A stretch of DNA of 64,000 bases from JBBKWU01 sp037969035 (GTDB taxonomy: Bacteria; Pseudomonadota; Alphaproteobacteria; Micavibrionales; Micavibrionaceae). Each line of letters opens with the position of its first letter. Positions within the stretch are counted from its first letter, which is position 1. The position numbers and the translations under genes were made by a program. Shown here one piece after another: positions 24,711 through 33,033 of the stretch. The notes under the pieces are model-generated. The model did no database searches and was not told the DNA's origin. It saw nothing but the letters and a program-made list of their open reading frames with translations. The DNA lies in assembly GCA_037969035.1 (NCBI GenBank), contig JBBKWU010000012.1, forward strand, positions 186,001 through 250,000, read 5' to 3'.

Positions 24711-25415
24711 ATGATGAACCAAACAATCGACACAAAAGCCGTATTTTTTGACTGGGATGGCACGCTCGTTGACACGATTCCGACCCTGTTCAAGTCACAC
24801 AACATGGTGCGTACATCCTACGGTTTTGATCCTTTCACAAAGGCGCAATTCTTTGAGAATGTTCAATTTTCCTCGCGTGAGCTTTATCCGCGCCTCTATG
24901 GGGAATACGCCGAAGACGCCCTAAAAAAGCTTTATGACTTCGTGGAGGAAATACATTTACAGGAATTGGTTGAATTGCCACATGCGCTCGCACTTCTCAA
25001 AATGCTTCATGCCCAAGGGATCATCATTGGAGTCATCAGCAATAAGAAGCACGAATATCTCCTGCGTGAGATAGAGCATCTAGGCTGGGGCAAGTATATA
25101 GAAGTTGCTGGTGGAGCAGGTTACGCCGAACAAGATAAACCAAGTGCAGCGCCGATATTAAAAGCTTTGGCGCACACCAATCTAACGCCTGACGACATTA
25201 TCTATGTCGGTGACACAGAAACCGATCTAAAGACCGCGATTGCGACTAAATGCCGTTCGGTTTTGGTGCTTAATAATGAAGATAAAGACGTGCTCTTGCA
25301 AAAATATTATCCGCACTATGTTGTAAATGATTGCATGGCTTTGTCGGAATTACTAATCTCTATGGACGGCTCGGAAATAAATCAAAACAAAGGTTGCGGT
25401 GCAACAAATAATTAA
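24711..25415 (+). CDS. HAD-family phosphatase, phosphoglycolate phosphatase-like
   Basis: A 234-residue HAD hydrolase. Motif I is VFFDWDGTLVDTIPT, motif II is VISNKK, the motif III Lys is in QDKPSAAPI, and motif IV is IIYVGDTETDL. The helical cap matches subclass I (Gph/PGP-like), which acts on small phosphates such as 2-phosphoglycolate. The substrate cannot be read from sequence. A GAGG site precedes ATGATG at 24711. It is inserted between trkA and hfq, which are often adjacent, and is probably cotranscribed with trkA (6-base gap). Confidence 0.88.
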   Translation: MMNQTIDTKAVFFDWDGTLVDTIPTLFKSHNMVRTSYGFDPFTKAQFFENVQFSSRELYPRLYGEYAEDALKKLYDFVEEIHLQELVELPHALALLKMLHAQGIIIGVISNKKHEYLLREIEHLGWGKYIEVAGGAGYAEQDKPSAAPILKALAHTNLTPDDIIYVGDTETDLKTAIATKCRSVLVLNNEDKDVLLQKYYPHYVVNDCMALSELLISMDGSEINQNKGCGATNN

Positions 25416-25481
25416 GTACAACCCCTTGCTGTAGCTTTAACAAATAAAACAAAAACTATAAAAAACTAGGAAAATAAAAAA

Positions 25482-25730
25482 ATGAGCGAAAAGACCCAAA
25501 ATATTCAAGACGTTTTTCTAAACAAAGTACGTAAAGAGAAAATGTCTGTGACAGTGTTTCTGGTGAACGGTGTGAAACTTCAAGGTATTATCACTTGGTT
25601 TGATAATTTTTCTATGCTGCTACGTCGTGATTCACACGTACAGCTTGTGTATAAACACGCTATCTCTACCATCATGCCAGGCGGCCCCCTAAGCCTGAAT
25701 GACAGCGAAGACGACAGTGCTGACGAGTAG
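25482..25730 (+). CDS. hfq: RNA chaperone Hfq
   Basis: An 82-residue Sm-like hexameric RNA chaperone that helps small RNAs pair with mRNAs. Sm1 reads QDVFLNKVRKEKMSVTVFLVNGVKLQGIITWFDNFSMLLRRDSHVQLVYKHAISTIMP. The KHAIST block of Sm2, with the proximal-face RNA-binding His, is present. The usual QxFLN appears as QDVFLN. The tail is short and acidic (SEDDSADE). hflX starts 6 bases after it. Confidence 0.97.
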   Translation: MSEKTQNIQDVFLNKVRKEKMSVTVFLVNGVKLQGIITWFDNFSMLLRRDSHVQLVYKHAISTIMPGGPLSLNDSEDDSADE

Positions 25731-25736
25731 AACCTT

Positions 25737-27113
25737 ATGGGCTCCTCATCAAACAAAGGATACGATAATGAGCGCCACCCCGATAAGGCGCTCATTGTTC
25801 ATCCGCATGTAAAAACCAGAGACGCACACTCCGTCAACGATGATGACGTCTTAGAAATCGAAGGGCTTGCAAGAGCCATCGATCTGGACGTCATCCACAC
25901 AACGGTATTCAACCTATCAGCCGTCAATCCGTCACATTTCGTCGGCAAAGGGATGAGCGAGAACATCGCCGCTCTCGCAGAAGAGCTTGAACCCACAATC
26001 ATTATCGTCAATGCGAGCCTCTCCCCGATACAACAGCGCAATCTAGAACGTGACTGGAAAGTCAAAGTCATTGACCGCACAGGTTTGATTTTGGAAATTT
26101 TCGGCGCACGTGCTCAAACCAAAGAGGGTAAGCTGCAGGTCGAGCTCGCCGCACTTGATTACCAAAAATCGCGCCTTGTGAAGTCATGGACGCACCTTGA
26201 ACGTCAACGTGGTGGCGCGGGCTTCATGGGTGGCCCTGGTGAAACACAGCTCGAGATTGACCGAAGAATTATCACAGACCGTATTGCGCGCCTAAAAAAA
26301 GAACTGGACCATGTCCGTAAAAACCGCCGCCTACAACGCCGCAGCCGTGAACGCGTGCCATACCCTGTTGTCGCGCTCGTGGGTTATACCAATGCGGGGA
26401 AATCAACATTATTCAACAAAATGACAGGTGCCGAGGTTTTCGCCGAAGACCTTTTATTTGCCACGCTCGACCCAACGATGCGCAAGCTAACGCTGGATAA
26501 CGGGCATGATGTGATCCTTTCTGACACGGTGGGCTTCATCAAAGACCTTCCAACGCACCTTGTTGCGGCATTCCGCGCTACGCTAGAAGAGGTTGAGTTT
26601 GCCGATATCATCCTGCATGTGCGCGATATGGCGAGCGATGATAACCAAGAACAAGCCGCCGAGGTCTACCGTATCCTTGATACACTGGGCATTCATCACA
26701 AAGAAGATAACCGCTTCGTTGAGGTCTATAATAAAATTGACGCGCTGCCCAAAGACGAGCAGCAAGACCTTCTGCGCCGTGCCAAATATGGCGAAGACGA
26801 TGCTGTTGCCCTTTCTGCATTAACGGGCGAGGGAACACCTGTGCTGCTGACCCTGATACAAGAACATCTGGCACGCACAAAACTCACGCTGAACTACACA
26901 ATCCCTGCGGCTGACGGCGCTGCCATGGCATGGCTCCACCAAAATGCAACGATCACCGATCAAAAGCAAAATGGTAATAACTCGACGATCGTGGTCATCA
27001 TGGACAAAGCCAATAGAGGGCGTTTTTTTGATCAATATAAATACGTACCCAAAGAAGGTATGGGAAGGAACACGGAAGACGATGAAGAAGAATTTCATGG
27101 CACAAACTATTGA
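25737..27113 (+). CDS. hflX: ribosome-associated GTPase HflX
   Basis: A 458-residue GTPase that splits stalled or stressed ribosomes. The HflX N-domain has the conserved FNLSAVNPSHFVGKG and NASLSPIQQRNLERDWKVKVIDRTGLILEIFGARAQTKEGKLQVELA, and the linker contains GFMGGPGETQLEIDRR. The G domain has G1 GYTNAGKSTLFNKMT, G2 FATLDPT, G3 DTVGFIKDLP and G4 VYNKID. It sits directly downstream of hfq, as in most proteobacteria. The inositol-phosphatase-like gene overlaps its last codons. Confidence 0.97.
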   Translation: MGSSSNKGYDNERHPDKALIVHPHVKTRDAHSVNDDDVLEIEGLARAIDLDVIHTTVFNLSAVNPSHFVGKGMSENIAALAEELEPTIIIVNASLSPIQQRNLERDWKVKVIDRTGLILEIFGARAQTKEGKLQVELAALDYQKSRLVKSWTHLERQRGGAGFMGGPGETQLEIDRRIITDRIARLKKELDHVRKNRRLQRRSRERVPYPVVALVGYTNAGKSTLFNKMTGAEVFAEDLLFATLDPTMRKLTLDNGHDVILSDTVGFIKDLPTHLVAAFRATLEEVEFADIILHVRDMASDDNQEQAAEVYRILDTLGIHHKEDNRFVEVYNKIDALPKDEQQDLLRRAKYGEDDAVALSALTGEGTPVLLTLIQEHLARTKLTLNYTIPAADGAAMAWLHQNATITDQKQNGNNSTIVVIMDKANRGRFFDQYKYVPKEGMGRNTEDDEEEFHGTNY

Positions 27114-27966
27114 CCCAGAACAAATAGCCGGCTTGCTGCGCGAATGCGCCGCAGAAATCATTATGCCTCTATTTGAAAAAGGTATCACCGATGATGATAT
27201 TTTTGAAAAAACCAGTAAATTTGATCTCGTCACCACCGCCGATCGTGAGGTTGAGGAAAAACTAACGCGCCTCCTGCCTTCGCTTTACAAGGGCTGCGTT
27301 GTGATTGGCGAGGAGACAGTACACGCCGAACCACAAACGCTAGACGCGCTCAACAGTGATGACGATGTGATTTTCGTGGTTGACCCGATTGACGGCACCA
27401 ATAATTTTGCGAGCGGCAAACGCCATTTTGCTGTGATGATGTCTTGTGTTATCAATGGCCAGACACAGTTTGGCTGGATTTATGATGTGTTAGGCAATGA
27501 AACAACCATCGCCGAACGCGGGCAGGGTGCCTATACCGAAGGCCACAAAATTCAAAGCGGCACGCCCAAATTACTGGGAGATTTGCAGGGCTTTTCTTCC
27601 ATGCGTCACTTCCCTGAAAAGCCTGTGAATGTACGCGAAAGAATAAAAGCCGCTAAATCTGGCGTCGCAAAGCTCACAACATTAGGCTGCGCGGCACATG
27701 AATATCTGCAAATCGCAAACGGAGCCAAAGATTTTGCGCTCTACACGCATATGAAACCTTGGGATCACCTTGCTGGCGCGTTGATTTTAGGCGAAGCAGG
27801 CGGCTTGACCCGCAAATGGGATGGTTCCGACTACACCCCCAAAGACCGTACTGGCGGACTTATTGCGGCAACAAACGAAGAAAGCTGGAACCTTGCCAGC
27901 ACGCATTTCAAACTGGCTGAGATTTCACAACAAGTGAAACAATACAAACGCGAAAATAAACTGTAA
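27097..27966 (+). CDS. inositol monophosphatase/histidinol-phosphatase family protein
   Basis: About 289 residues from the ATG at 27097, which overlaps the end of hflX by 17 bases. ATG 27082 is an alternative, and the longer open frame upstream lies inside hflX. The metal-binding motifs are complete: GEET (residues 71-74), VVDPIDGTNNFASG (the DPxDGT at 96-101) and PWDHLAGALILGEAGG. It is a Mg-dependent phosphomonoesterase of the IMPase/HisN group, and the substrate cannot be assigned. Compare the second family member at 52758, in which the DPxDGT motif is altered. The next gene overlaps its stop as TAATG. Confidence 0.85.
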   Translation: MAQTIDPEQIAGLLRECAAEIIMPLFEKGITDDDIFEKTSKFDLVTTADREVEEKLTRLLPSLYKGCVVIGEETVHAEPQTLDALNSDDDVIFVVDPIDGTNNFASGKRHFAVMMSCVINGQTQFGWIYDVLGNETTIAERGQGAYTEGHKIQSGTPKLLGDLQGFSSMRHFPEKPVNVRERIKAAKSGVAKLTTLGCAAHEYLQIANGAKDFALYTHMKPWDHLAGALILGEAGGLTRKWDGSDYTPKDRTGGLIAATNEESWNLASTHFKLAEISQQVKQYKRENKL

Positions 27967-28844
27967 TGAGCATCAAAAACATTTCATTTCTGGGTTTGGG
28001 CGTTATGGGCTTTCCCATGGCAGGTCATTTAAGCGTCAAAACAGACGCCAATATCACCGTCTACAACCGCACAAAAGTCAAGTCTGATCAATGGCTTGAA
28101 AAGTTTAACGGAAATATTGCCTTAACACCGAAAGAAGCCGCAAATGACGCTGATTTGATCCTATTATGCGTCGGAAATGACGCCGATCTACGCGAAGTGC
28201 TAACAGGTGATAACGGTATCATTCATAGCGTGAAAAACGGTACTATCATTGCCGATCACACGACGGTTTCTGCCAATATTTCTCGTGAAATGCATGAATT
28301 ATTTACCAGCAAAGGCGTTTCATTCATGGATGCCCCCGTATCTGGTGGCCAAGCAGGCGCAGAAAACGGCGCTTTAACGGTTATGGTTGGCGGTGACAAG
28401 ACAACATATGACCTGATCGAGCATATTTTCAAACAAGCCTACGCTCGTGAATGCCGTTATATGGGCAAAAGCGGCTCTGGACAACAGACAAAGATGGTCA
28501 ACCAAATATGTATCGGTGGCGCGCTACAAGGCTTAGCGGAGGGTTTAGCGCTCGGGATGCGCTCCGGCCTTGATATGGATGAATTGCTCGCTGTTATCTC
28601 CAAAGGCTCTGCTCAGTCATGGCAGATGGAGAATAGGGGCACAACAATGGTGCGCGATGAGTTCGATTTCGGCTTTGCCGTTGATTGGATTCACAAAGAT
28701 CTTGGCATCGCGCTTGATGAAGCAGCACAGCATGATGGCCTAAAAATGGCTCTGACAGATACGTTGCACAAATATTACCAAGAACTGCAAGAGCAGGGAC
28801 ACGGCAGAAAAGATGCTAGCGCGCTTATAAAAAGATTAATTTGA
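27966..28844 (+). CDS. NAD(P)-dependent beta-hydroxyacid dehydrogenase family protein
   Basis: A 292-residue enzyme of the 3-hydroxyisobutyrate/tartronate semialdehyde reductase family. The dinucleotide-binding motif is ISFLGLGVMGFPMAGHL, the substrate motif is DAPVSGGQAGAENGALTVMVGG, and the catalytic Lys is in GSGQQTKMVNQICIGGALQGLAEG. The C-terminal helical domain ends KDASALIKRL, as in the family. Its start is inside the stop of the preceding phosphatase gene, so it is cotranslated with it. The acid it oxidises or reduces is unknown. Confidence 0.92.
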   Translation: MSIKNISFLGLGVMGFPMAGHLSVKTDANITVYNRTKVKSDQWLEKFNGNIALTPKEAANDADLILLCVGNDADLREVLTGDNGIIHSVKNGTIIADHTTVSANISREMHELFTSKGVSFMDAPVSGGQAGAENGALTVMVGGDKTTYDLIEHIFKQAYARECRYMGKSGSGQQTKMVNQICIGGALQGLAEGLALGMRSGLDMDELLAVISKGSAQSWQMENRGTTMVRDEFDFGFAVDWIHKDLGIALDEAAQHDGLKMALTDTLHKYYQELQEQGHGRKDASALIKRLI

Positions 28845-28898
28845 TTTTTTTACAATACTCTGTAAATATAACTACATCTTTTTACATAGGAGTTTGCA

Positions 28899-29135
28899 AT
28901 GAAAAATACGGGCCCTAAAGATACGTATGATACCGCTGTGTTGGCCGCTATGGATGAACTTGCCAACTTGGCAGATGAATTTAAGGGCGTTAACCTGCCA
29001 CCTTTATTTGACCATGTTCCATTCGAAAGTCTGGCCGGTTTCAATAGCAAGGCAGCAGACACTCAAAAAATATTTGGGAAACATGTGGAAGTATGCACCT
29101 ACTGTCAGCGGATGCTTGATGCAATTAAACCTTGA
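28899..29135 (+). CDS. small hypothetical protein with a C-terminal CxxC
   Basis: A 78-residue soluble protein behind a good AGGAG ribosome site. I recognise no family. It is acidic, probably helical (TAVLAAMDELANLADEF), and ends VEVCTYCQRMLDAIKP. The CxxC could bind a metal or be redox active. It is convergent with mazG and has its own short upstream region after the dehydrogenase gene. Confidence 0.6.
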   Translation: MKNTGPKDTYDTAVLAAMDELANLADEFKGVNLPPLFDHVPFESLAGFNSKAADTQKIFGKHVEVCTYCQRMLDAIKP

Positions 29136-29141
29136 TGATGG

Positions 29142-29951
29142 CTAAGCACCAACGAGCTTAGTTTTCTCTTTAAGCTTCTGGCGCACCCACGATGCTTCCA
29201 TTTCGGCCAAAGATGCCGCCTTTAAGTCTTTGCTTTCAGCTTTAAATTCATTCTCTATCCCTCTGAAACGACTTTCGAATTTATTGTTTGCTTGTCGGAG
29301 GGATTCCTCACTGTCAAAGCCGAGCATACGCCCCAAATTTGTTAAGACGAAGAACATATCACCAAGCTCTTCCATCGCGTTTTCATCGTCTTTATTGGCA
29401 AGCGCCACACGCAATTCCGCGATTTCTTCGTCCATTTTATCCAAAACTTCAATCGGTTTATCCCATTCAAACCCCACGCGTGCCGCGCGTTTTTGAAGCT
29501 TTTGCGCACGCATAATCGCGGGCAGGGCAACCGGAACATCATCGAGCAAGCTGTCAAGCGCCTGCTTGTTCGCCTCAAGCGCCTTGCGCTCTTCCCATAT
29601 GCGGCCTTCAACGTCTTTGGCGTCTTTGGCCTTTTCATCACCAAATACATGCGGGTGGCGGTGAATCATCTTATCCGTCACATGCTTTGCCACATCATCA
29701 AAGGTGAAATGACCATCCTCAGACGCCATTTGCGTGAAGTAGACGACCTGTAGCAGCAAATCACCAAGCTCATCTTTCAAATCATCCATGTCACCGCGCT
29801 GCACAGCATCCGCAACCTCGTAAGCTTCCTCAATCGTATAAGGCGCGATGGTTTCATAGCTTTGCTCAATATCCCACGGACAACCACCATCTGGATCGCG
29901 CAGCCGCGCCATAACAGCAAGAAGATCATTAATAGAAGCGTGAGAGGGCAT
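29142..29951 (-). CDS. mazG: nucleoside triphosphate pyrophosphohydrolase MazG
   Basis: A 269-residue house-cleaning enzyme with two MazG domains. The N-terminal one has LRDPDGGCPWDIEQSYETIAPYTIEEAYEVADA with the EExxE metal-binding helix. It is followed by DDLKDELGDLLLQVVYF with the ExxD of the second helix, KMIHRHPHVFGD, and the repeated ELGDMFFVLTNLGRML in the C-terminal half. It hydrolyses NTPs to NMPs and pyrophosphate. An AAGGAA site precedes the ATG. Confidence 0.94.
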   Translation of the reverse strand: MPSHASINDLLAVMARLRDPDGGCPWDIEQSYETIAPYTIEEAYEVADAVQRGDMDDLKDELGDLLLQVVYFTQMASEDGHFTFDDVAKHVTDKMIHRHPHVFGDEKAKDAKDVEGRIWEERKALEANKQALDSLLDDVPVALPAIMRAQKLQKRAARVGFEWDKPIEVLDKMDEEIAELRVALANKDDENAMEELGDMFFVLTNLGRMLGFDSEESLRQANNKFESRFRGIENEFKAESKDLKAASLAEMEASWVRQKLKEKTKLVGA

Positions 29952-30004
29952 TTTGTTTTCCTTGGTTGGCTTATGTTTCTTGTTTTACTTGGTTGCTTTG
30001 CTTG

Positions 30005-30064
30005 ATCTTTGATAACACAAAGATGTGATAATGTATATTATGGAAACTAAGCTATATTATTCAA
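30005..30064 (-). promoter_or_regulatory. mazG promoter and leader hairpin
   Basis: On the minus strand TTGAAT (30064-30059) and TAATAT (30040-30035) are separated by 18 bp. Just downstream a perfect 7-bp hairpin, ATCTTTG/CAAAGAT with a 6-base loop (30024-30005), would lie near the 5' end of the mazG message. No T run follows, so it is not a typical terminator. Confidence 0.4.
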
Positions 30065-30101
30065 GATAGGGCACTTATTCTTATTCTTAACCTTTGCCGC
30101 A

Positions 30102-30929
30102 TTAACCTTTATGAACAATACTTCCATCGCTTCCAAAGATTAATCCATCATACGCCGGCGCATAACCTTCTGGTATCTCATCGATCATCGTCCTGTAGTC
30201 CATAAAGCATGACATGTGCGTGAAAAATACATTCTGGGCGCCTATACGCCTGTTCAGATCAAACACGTTCTGGAATGACGCATGGACAAAGTTATCGGTC
30301 TTTTTATACGCAGCACCATCAACCAACCATGTTTTAACGCCTTGTAGCGCATCAATGCTAGCATCATTCAAATTCTGCATGTCTGTAGAATACGCGAAAT
30401 CACCAAATCTGAAGCCTAATGACGTACAGGTCGTATGATCTTGCTCAAATGGCGTGAATTCAATGTCGCCTATGGTCATTTTTTGACCGATTTGCGTATA
30501 ATTTATCTCTTTAGCGTTCACAATTGGGTGATACAAGCCTTGCGCCGCACCTTTACCACCATCAAAAATGTAACTCAAATTTTTATACATCTCCTCCAAC
30601 GTCTCTGAATTACCATAAATTGGAATAGGGGTTCTCTCATGACGAAAGAAGAACATGCGCAAGTCATCAATACCGCTCACATGGTCGCTATGCGCATGTG
30701 AGTATAGAACTGCGTCGATATCGTTTATCTGCGCCCTATTCAATTGATGCCTAAAATCAGGCCCTGTATCAATAATTAAGCTCGTATTTTCGCTTTGAAT
30801 GGCTACAGAAGCGCGTAAACGCTTGTTTTTAGGCTCATTCGGGTCACATTCTCCCCAAAAATTGCCAATTGAGGGCGTTCCCGCCGCATTTCCGCACCCT
30901 AATATCGTTATTTTATAATTCATCGCCAT
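30102..30929 (-). CDS. MBL-fold metallohydrolase, PhnP-like
   Basis: A 275-residue metallo-beta-lactamase-fold enzyme of the COG1235 (PhnP-like) group, with the start ITILGCGNAAGTPSIG and the metal motif YSHAHSDHVSGIDDL. A later acidic metal ligand appears in FAYSTDMQNL and a final His in VFFTHMSCFM. These enzymes hydrolyse cyclic phosphodiesters or tRNA-type substrates, and the substrate here is unknown. It lies 3 bases downstream of tatD in the common metG-tatD-MBL order of alphaproteobacteria. Confidence 0.9.
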   Translation of the reverse strand: MAMNYKITILGCGNAAGTPSIGNFWGECDPNEPKNKRLRASVAIQSENTSLIIDTGPDFRHQLNRAQINDIDAVLYSHAHSDHVSGIDDLRMFFFRHERTPIPIYGNSETLEEMYKNLSYIFDGGKGAAQGLYHPIVNAKEINYTQIGQKMTIGDIEFTPFEQDHTTCTSLGFRFGDFAYSTDMQNLNDASIDALQGVKTWLVDGAAYKKTDNFVHASFQNVFDLNRRIGAQNVFFTHMSCFMDYRTMIDEIPEGYAPAYDGLIFGSDGSIVHKG

Positions 30930-30932
30930 AAA

Positions 30933-31730
30933 CTATACCGCTTTGGCTTTATCAAAAAGCCTAAAGAAATTATCTTTTGAATGCTGCCCAATGGCTTCAA
31001 CGTTAACCGATTTCAAATCCGCGACCTTCTGCGCGGTATGAATAACAAGGGCTGGCTCGTTAACTTCTTTGCGCACAGGCTCGGGCGCTAAAAACGGTGC
31101 ATCCGTTTCAATCAAGATACGGTCAAACGGCACTTCTTTGGCAAAACCTTGTAATTCTTCAGCATTTTTAAATGTCACAATCCCCGAAAACGAAATGTAA
31201 AAGCCAAGATCCAACGCCTCAAAGCCCATTTTAGGACTGGATGAAAAACAATGCATCACCCCTTTTAACTTGGTGCCAGCACCCTCTTCTTTCAAAATAC
31301 GGATAATATCATCATCCGCATCACGCGCATGAACAACGAGTGGCAAATCTGTTTCAATACAAGCGCGTATATGCTTGCGGAAACCTTCGTGTTGATCCTC
31401 AACGGGCGCATTTTTGTAGAAGTAATCAAGACCGCTCTCCCCTATTCCAATGATATTAGGGTCAGATTGCGCAAGCGCCACCAATTCGGCCTGTGTGACG
31501 GCCTTTTCCGCTTCATTCCCTGCATCATGTGGGTGTGTACCGACAGTGCACCAGACATTATCAAAACTTTGCGCTGTTTTTAACACCGCGGGAAAATCAC
31601 CGCGTATTTGACAGGAAATCGTCAACATCGATTCAACGCCTGCACGTACAGCATTGGCAACAATCTCTGCCTGCTCGCCCTTTTTCAGCAAGCGGCTATG
31701 TGTGAGGTGGCAATGTGAATCAACATACAT
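30933..31730 (-). CDS. tatD: TatD-family metal-dependent deoxyribonuclease
   Basis: A 265-residue TIM-barrel nuclease. The metal site starts with YVDSHCHLTHSRL. Other blocks are VWCTVGTHPHDAGNE, IGIGESGLDYFYKNAPVEDQHEGFRKHI, LPLVVHARDADDDI, GVMHCFSSSPKMGFEALDLGFYISFSGIVTFKN and ILIETDAPFLAPEPVRKEVNEPALV. All canonical motifs are intact. It is downstream of metG, separated from it here by two extra genes. Confidence 0.94.
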   Translation of the reverse strand: MYVDSHCHLTHSRLLKKGEQAEIVANAVRAGVESMLTISCQIRGDFPAVLKTAQSFDNVWCTVGTHPHDAGNEAEKAVTQAELVALAQSDPNIIGIGESGLDYFYKNAPVEDQHEGFRKHIRACIETDLPLVVHARDADDDIIRILKEEGAGTKLKGVMHCFSSSPKMGFEALDLGFYISFSGIVTFKNAEELQGFAKEVPFDRILIETDAPFLAPEPVRKEVNEPALVIHTAQKVADLKSVNVEAIGQHSKDNFFRLFDKAKAV

Positions 31731-31736
31731 AATGTG

Positions 31737-32192
31737 CTAAACATCCTTTTCCAGAAAAATGATAATAATGCCTGCTAATATAAATAAGCCTCCAATCGCT
31801 GTTTGCCAGCCTATTTGTACTTGCCTAAGAATTAACCACGCGAATAAACATGTAAAAAGCGGATAAGTAATCTCTATAATAGAGGCCATCGTCGCATTTT
31901 TTTCATAGATACTCATGAAAATAAGAAAATTACCGCCAACAACCGTAAACCCAACAAGGCACATCAATATCAAATTATTCTTATCAGAAAACAACAAACC
32001 CAAACCGCCCTGAAGTTGCCCTAAATAAACAACCAACAATAGATAAAATGGCAATGTGATAACACCAGAAGACAGCATCATAAAAGCAGGAGTAAAGCCT
32101 GATTTTAAAAGTTTTTCAGACAAAACGTAGCCGATCCCCCATAAAATGGAAGCTCCCAATGCATAGAAAAACCAAAGCTTAGACTCAATCAT
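31737..32192 (-). CDS. half-size EamA/DMT-type transporter protein
   Basis: A 151-residue membrane protein with about five hydrophobic segments, beginning LWFFYALGASILWGIGYVLSEKLLKSGFTP and ending WQTAIGGLFILAGIIIIFLEKDV. This matches one EamA repeat. Typical DMT exporters have two such repeats in one chain of about 300 residues, so this would have to dimerise. It overlaps the preceding transglutaminase-like gene by 8 bases. The substrate is unknown. Confidence 0.8.
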   Translation of the reverse strand: MIESKLWFFYALGASILWGIGYVLSEKLLKSGFTPAFMMLSSGVITLPFYLLLVVYLGQLQGGLGLLFSDKNNLILMCLVGFTVVGGNFLIFMSIYEKNATMASIIEITYPLFTCLFAWLILRQVQIGWQTAIGGLFILAGIIIIFLEKDV

Positions 32193-33015
32193 AAATAACG
32201 ATGTCCTGACGGCAATTTTTGGCCATGTGCTGGCAGTAAGTTAACATTTCATCGCCAACTTTTATCTTTTTCTCCAGATCAAAGCGGTTCGTGTTTACGA
32301 GTAATGGGCGATAGCCAGCATCTTTATCAATAATCGATGCCACCGCAAAGCGCGTCACCAAATCAGGCATACGCTCCGTTGTTCGCGCTTCTATTTGGCC
32401 GTCACCACACTGTCCATCAAATTTGCAGGGCGTAAAGTTTTCGATAGGTTCGCGGATCAAATCCTCGATTGAGGCGCGCTGCCCGTTATCGTTTTTGCGC
32501 CAAAAGATGTTGAAATCTGCATCTTGCACCGCCCAACGTTGCGTTTCTGGATTAAAAACTTCTAAAAACGTATGCCCTGGATAGCCTTTTGTCTGACGAT
32601 AAACAGACACCGAGCGCGTGCGGATATCCATTTCATGCAGAACTTCTCTTATTAATGTGCTGCGTGTCGAACATTCCAAATGCGGGGCTTTCTCTGGGAC
32701 TTGAGGTTCTGAAACAGCATAATTTTTAACTTTTTCCAGCATTAAGGGGACATCTTTCCAATGGCTGTAAAAAACATCATCAATTTTATGGGTGGAGTTT
32801 TTATATATGAAGTCCCGAACGCGGTCGATTTTATGATGAAAATCATCCGCCGCAGCGAGATCAATTAAGGGGGTTATTTGGACAATTTGTGCCTTTATCT
32901 CTTGCTTTATGCGGTAGTCTTCGTACATATTTACGCCCTCGGACGCAATAAGTGCCAACAACAAAACACCGATGCAGATAAATAGAGCTTTCTTTCTGTT
33001 TTGACGAATATTCAT
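32185..33015 (-). CDS. membrane-anchored transglutaminase-like protein
   Basis: A 276-residue protein with a basic N-terminus and one hydrophobic segment (about residues 10-26), then a soluble domain likely in the periplasm. A papain/transglutaminase-like triad can be proposed: Cys115 in HLECSTRSTLIREVLHEMDI, His148 in GYPGHTFLEVF, and Asp165 in WAVQDADFN. The spacing and the local context (Cys at the start of a helix, His in a strand followed by the Asp strand) fit the transglutaminase-core pattern. The molecular role is unknown. It lies 18 bases downstream of metG. Confidence 0.75.
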   Translation of the reverse strand: MNIRQNRKKALFICIGVLLLALIASEGVNMYEDYRIKQEIKAQIVQITPLIDLAAADDFHHKIDRVRDFIYKNSTHKIDDVFYSHWKDVPLMLEKVKNYAVSEPQVPEKAPHLECSTRSTLIREVLHEMDIRTRSVSVYRQTKGYPGHTFLEVFNPETQRWAVQDADFNIFWRKNDNGQRASIEDLIREPIENFTPCKFDGQCGDGQIEARTTERMPDLVTRFAVASIIDKDAGYRPLLVNTNRFDLEKKIKVGDEMLTYCQHMAKNCRQDIVIYD

Positions 33016-33033
33016 ATCAATATTAATCCAATA

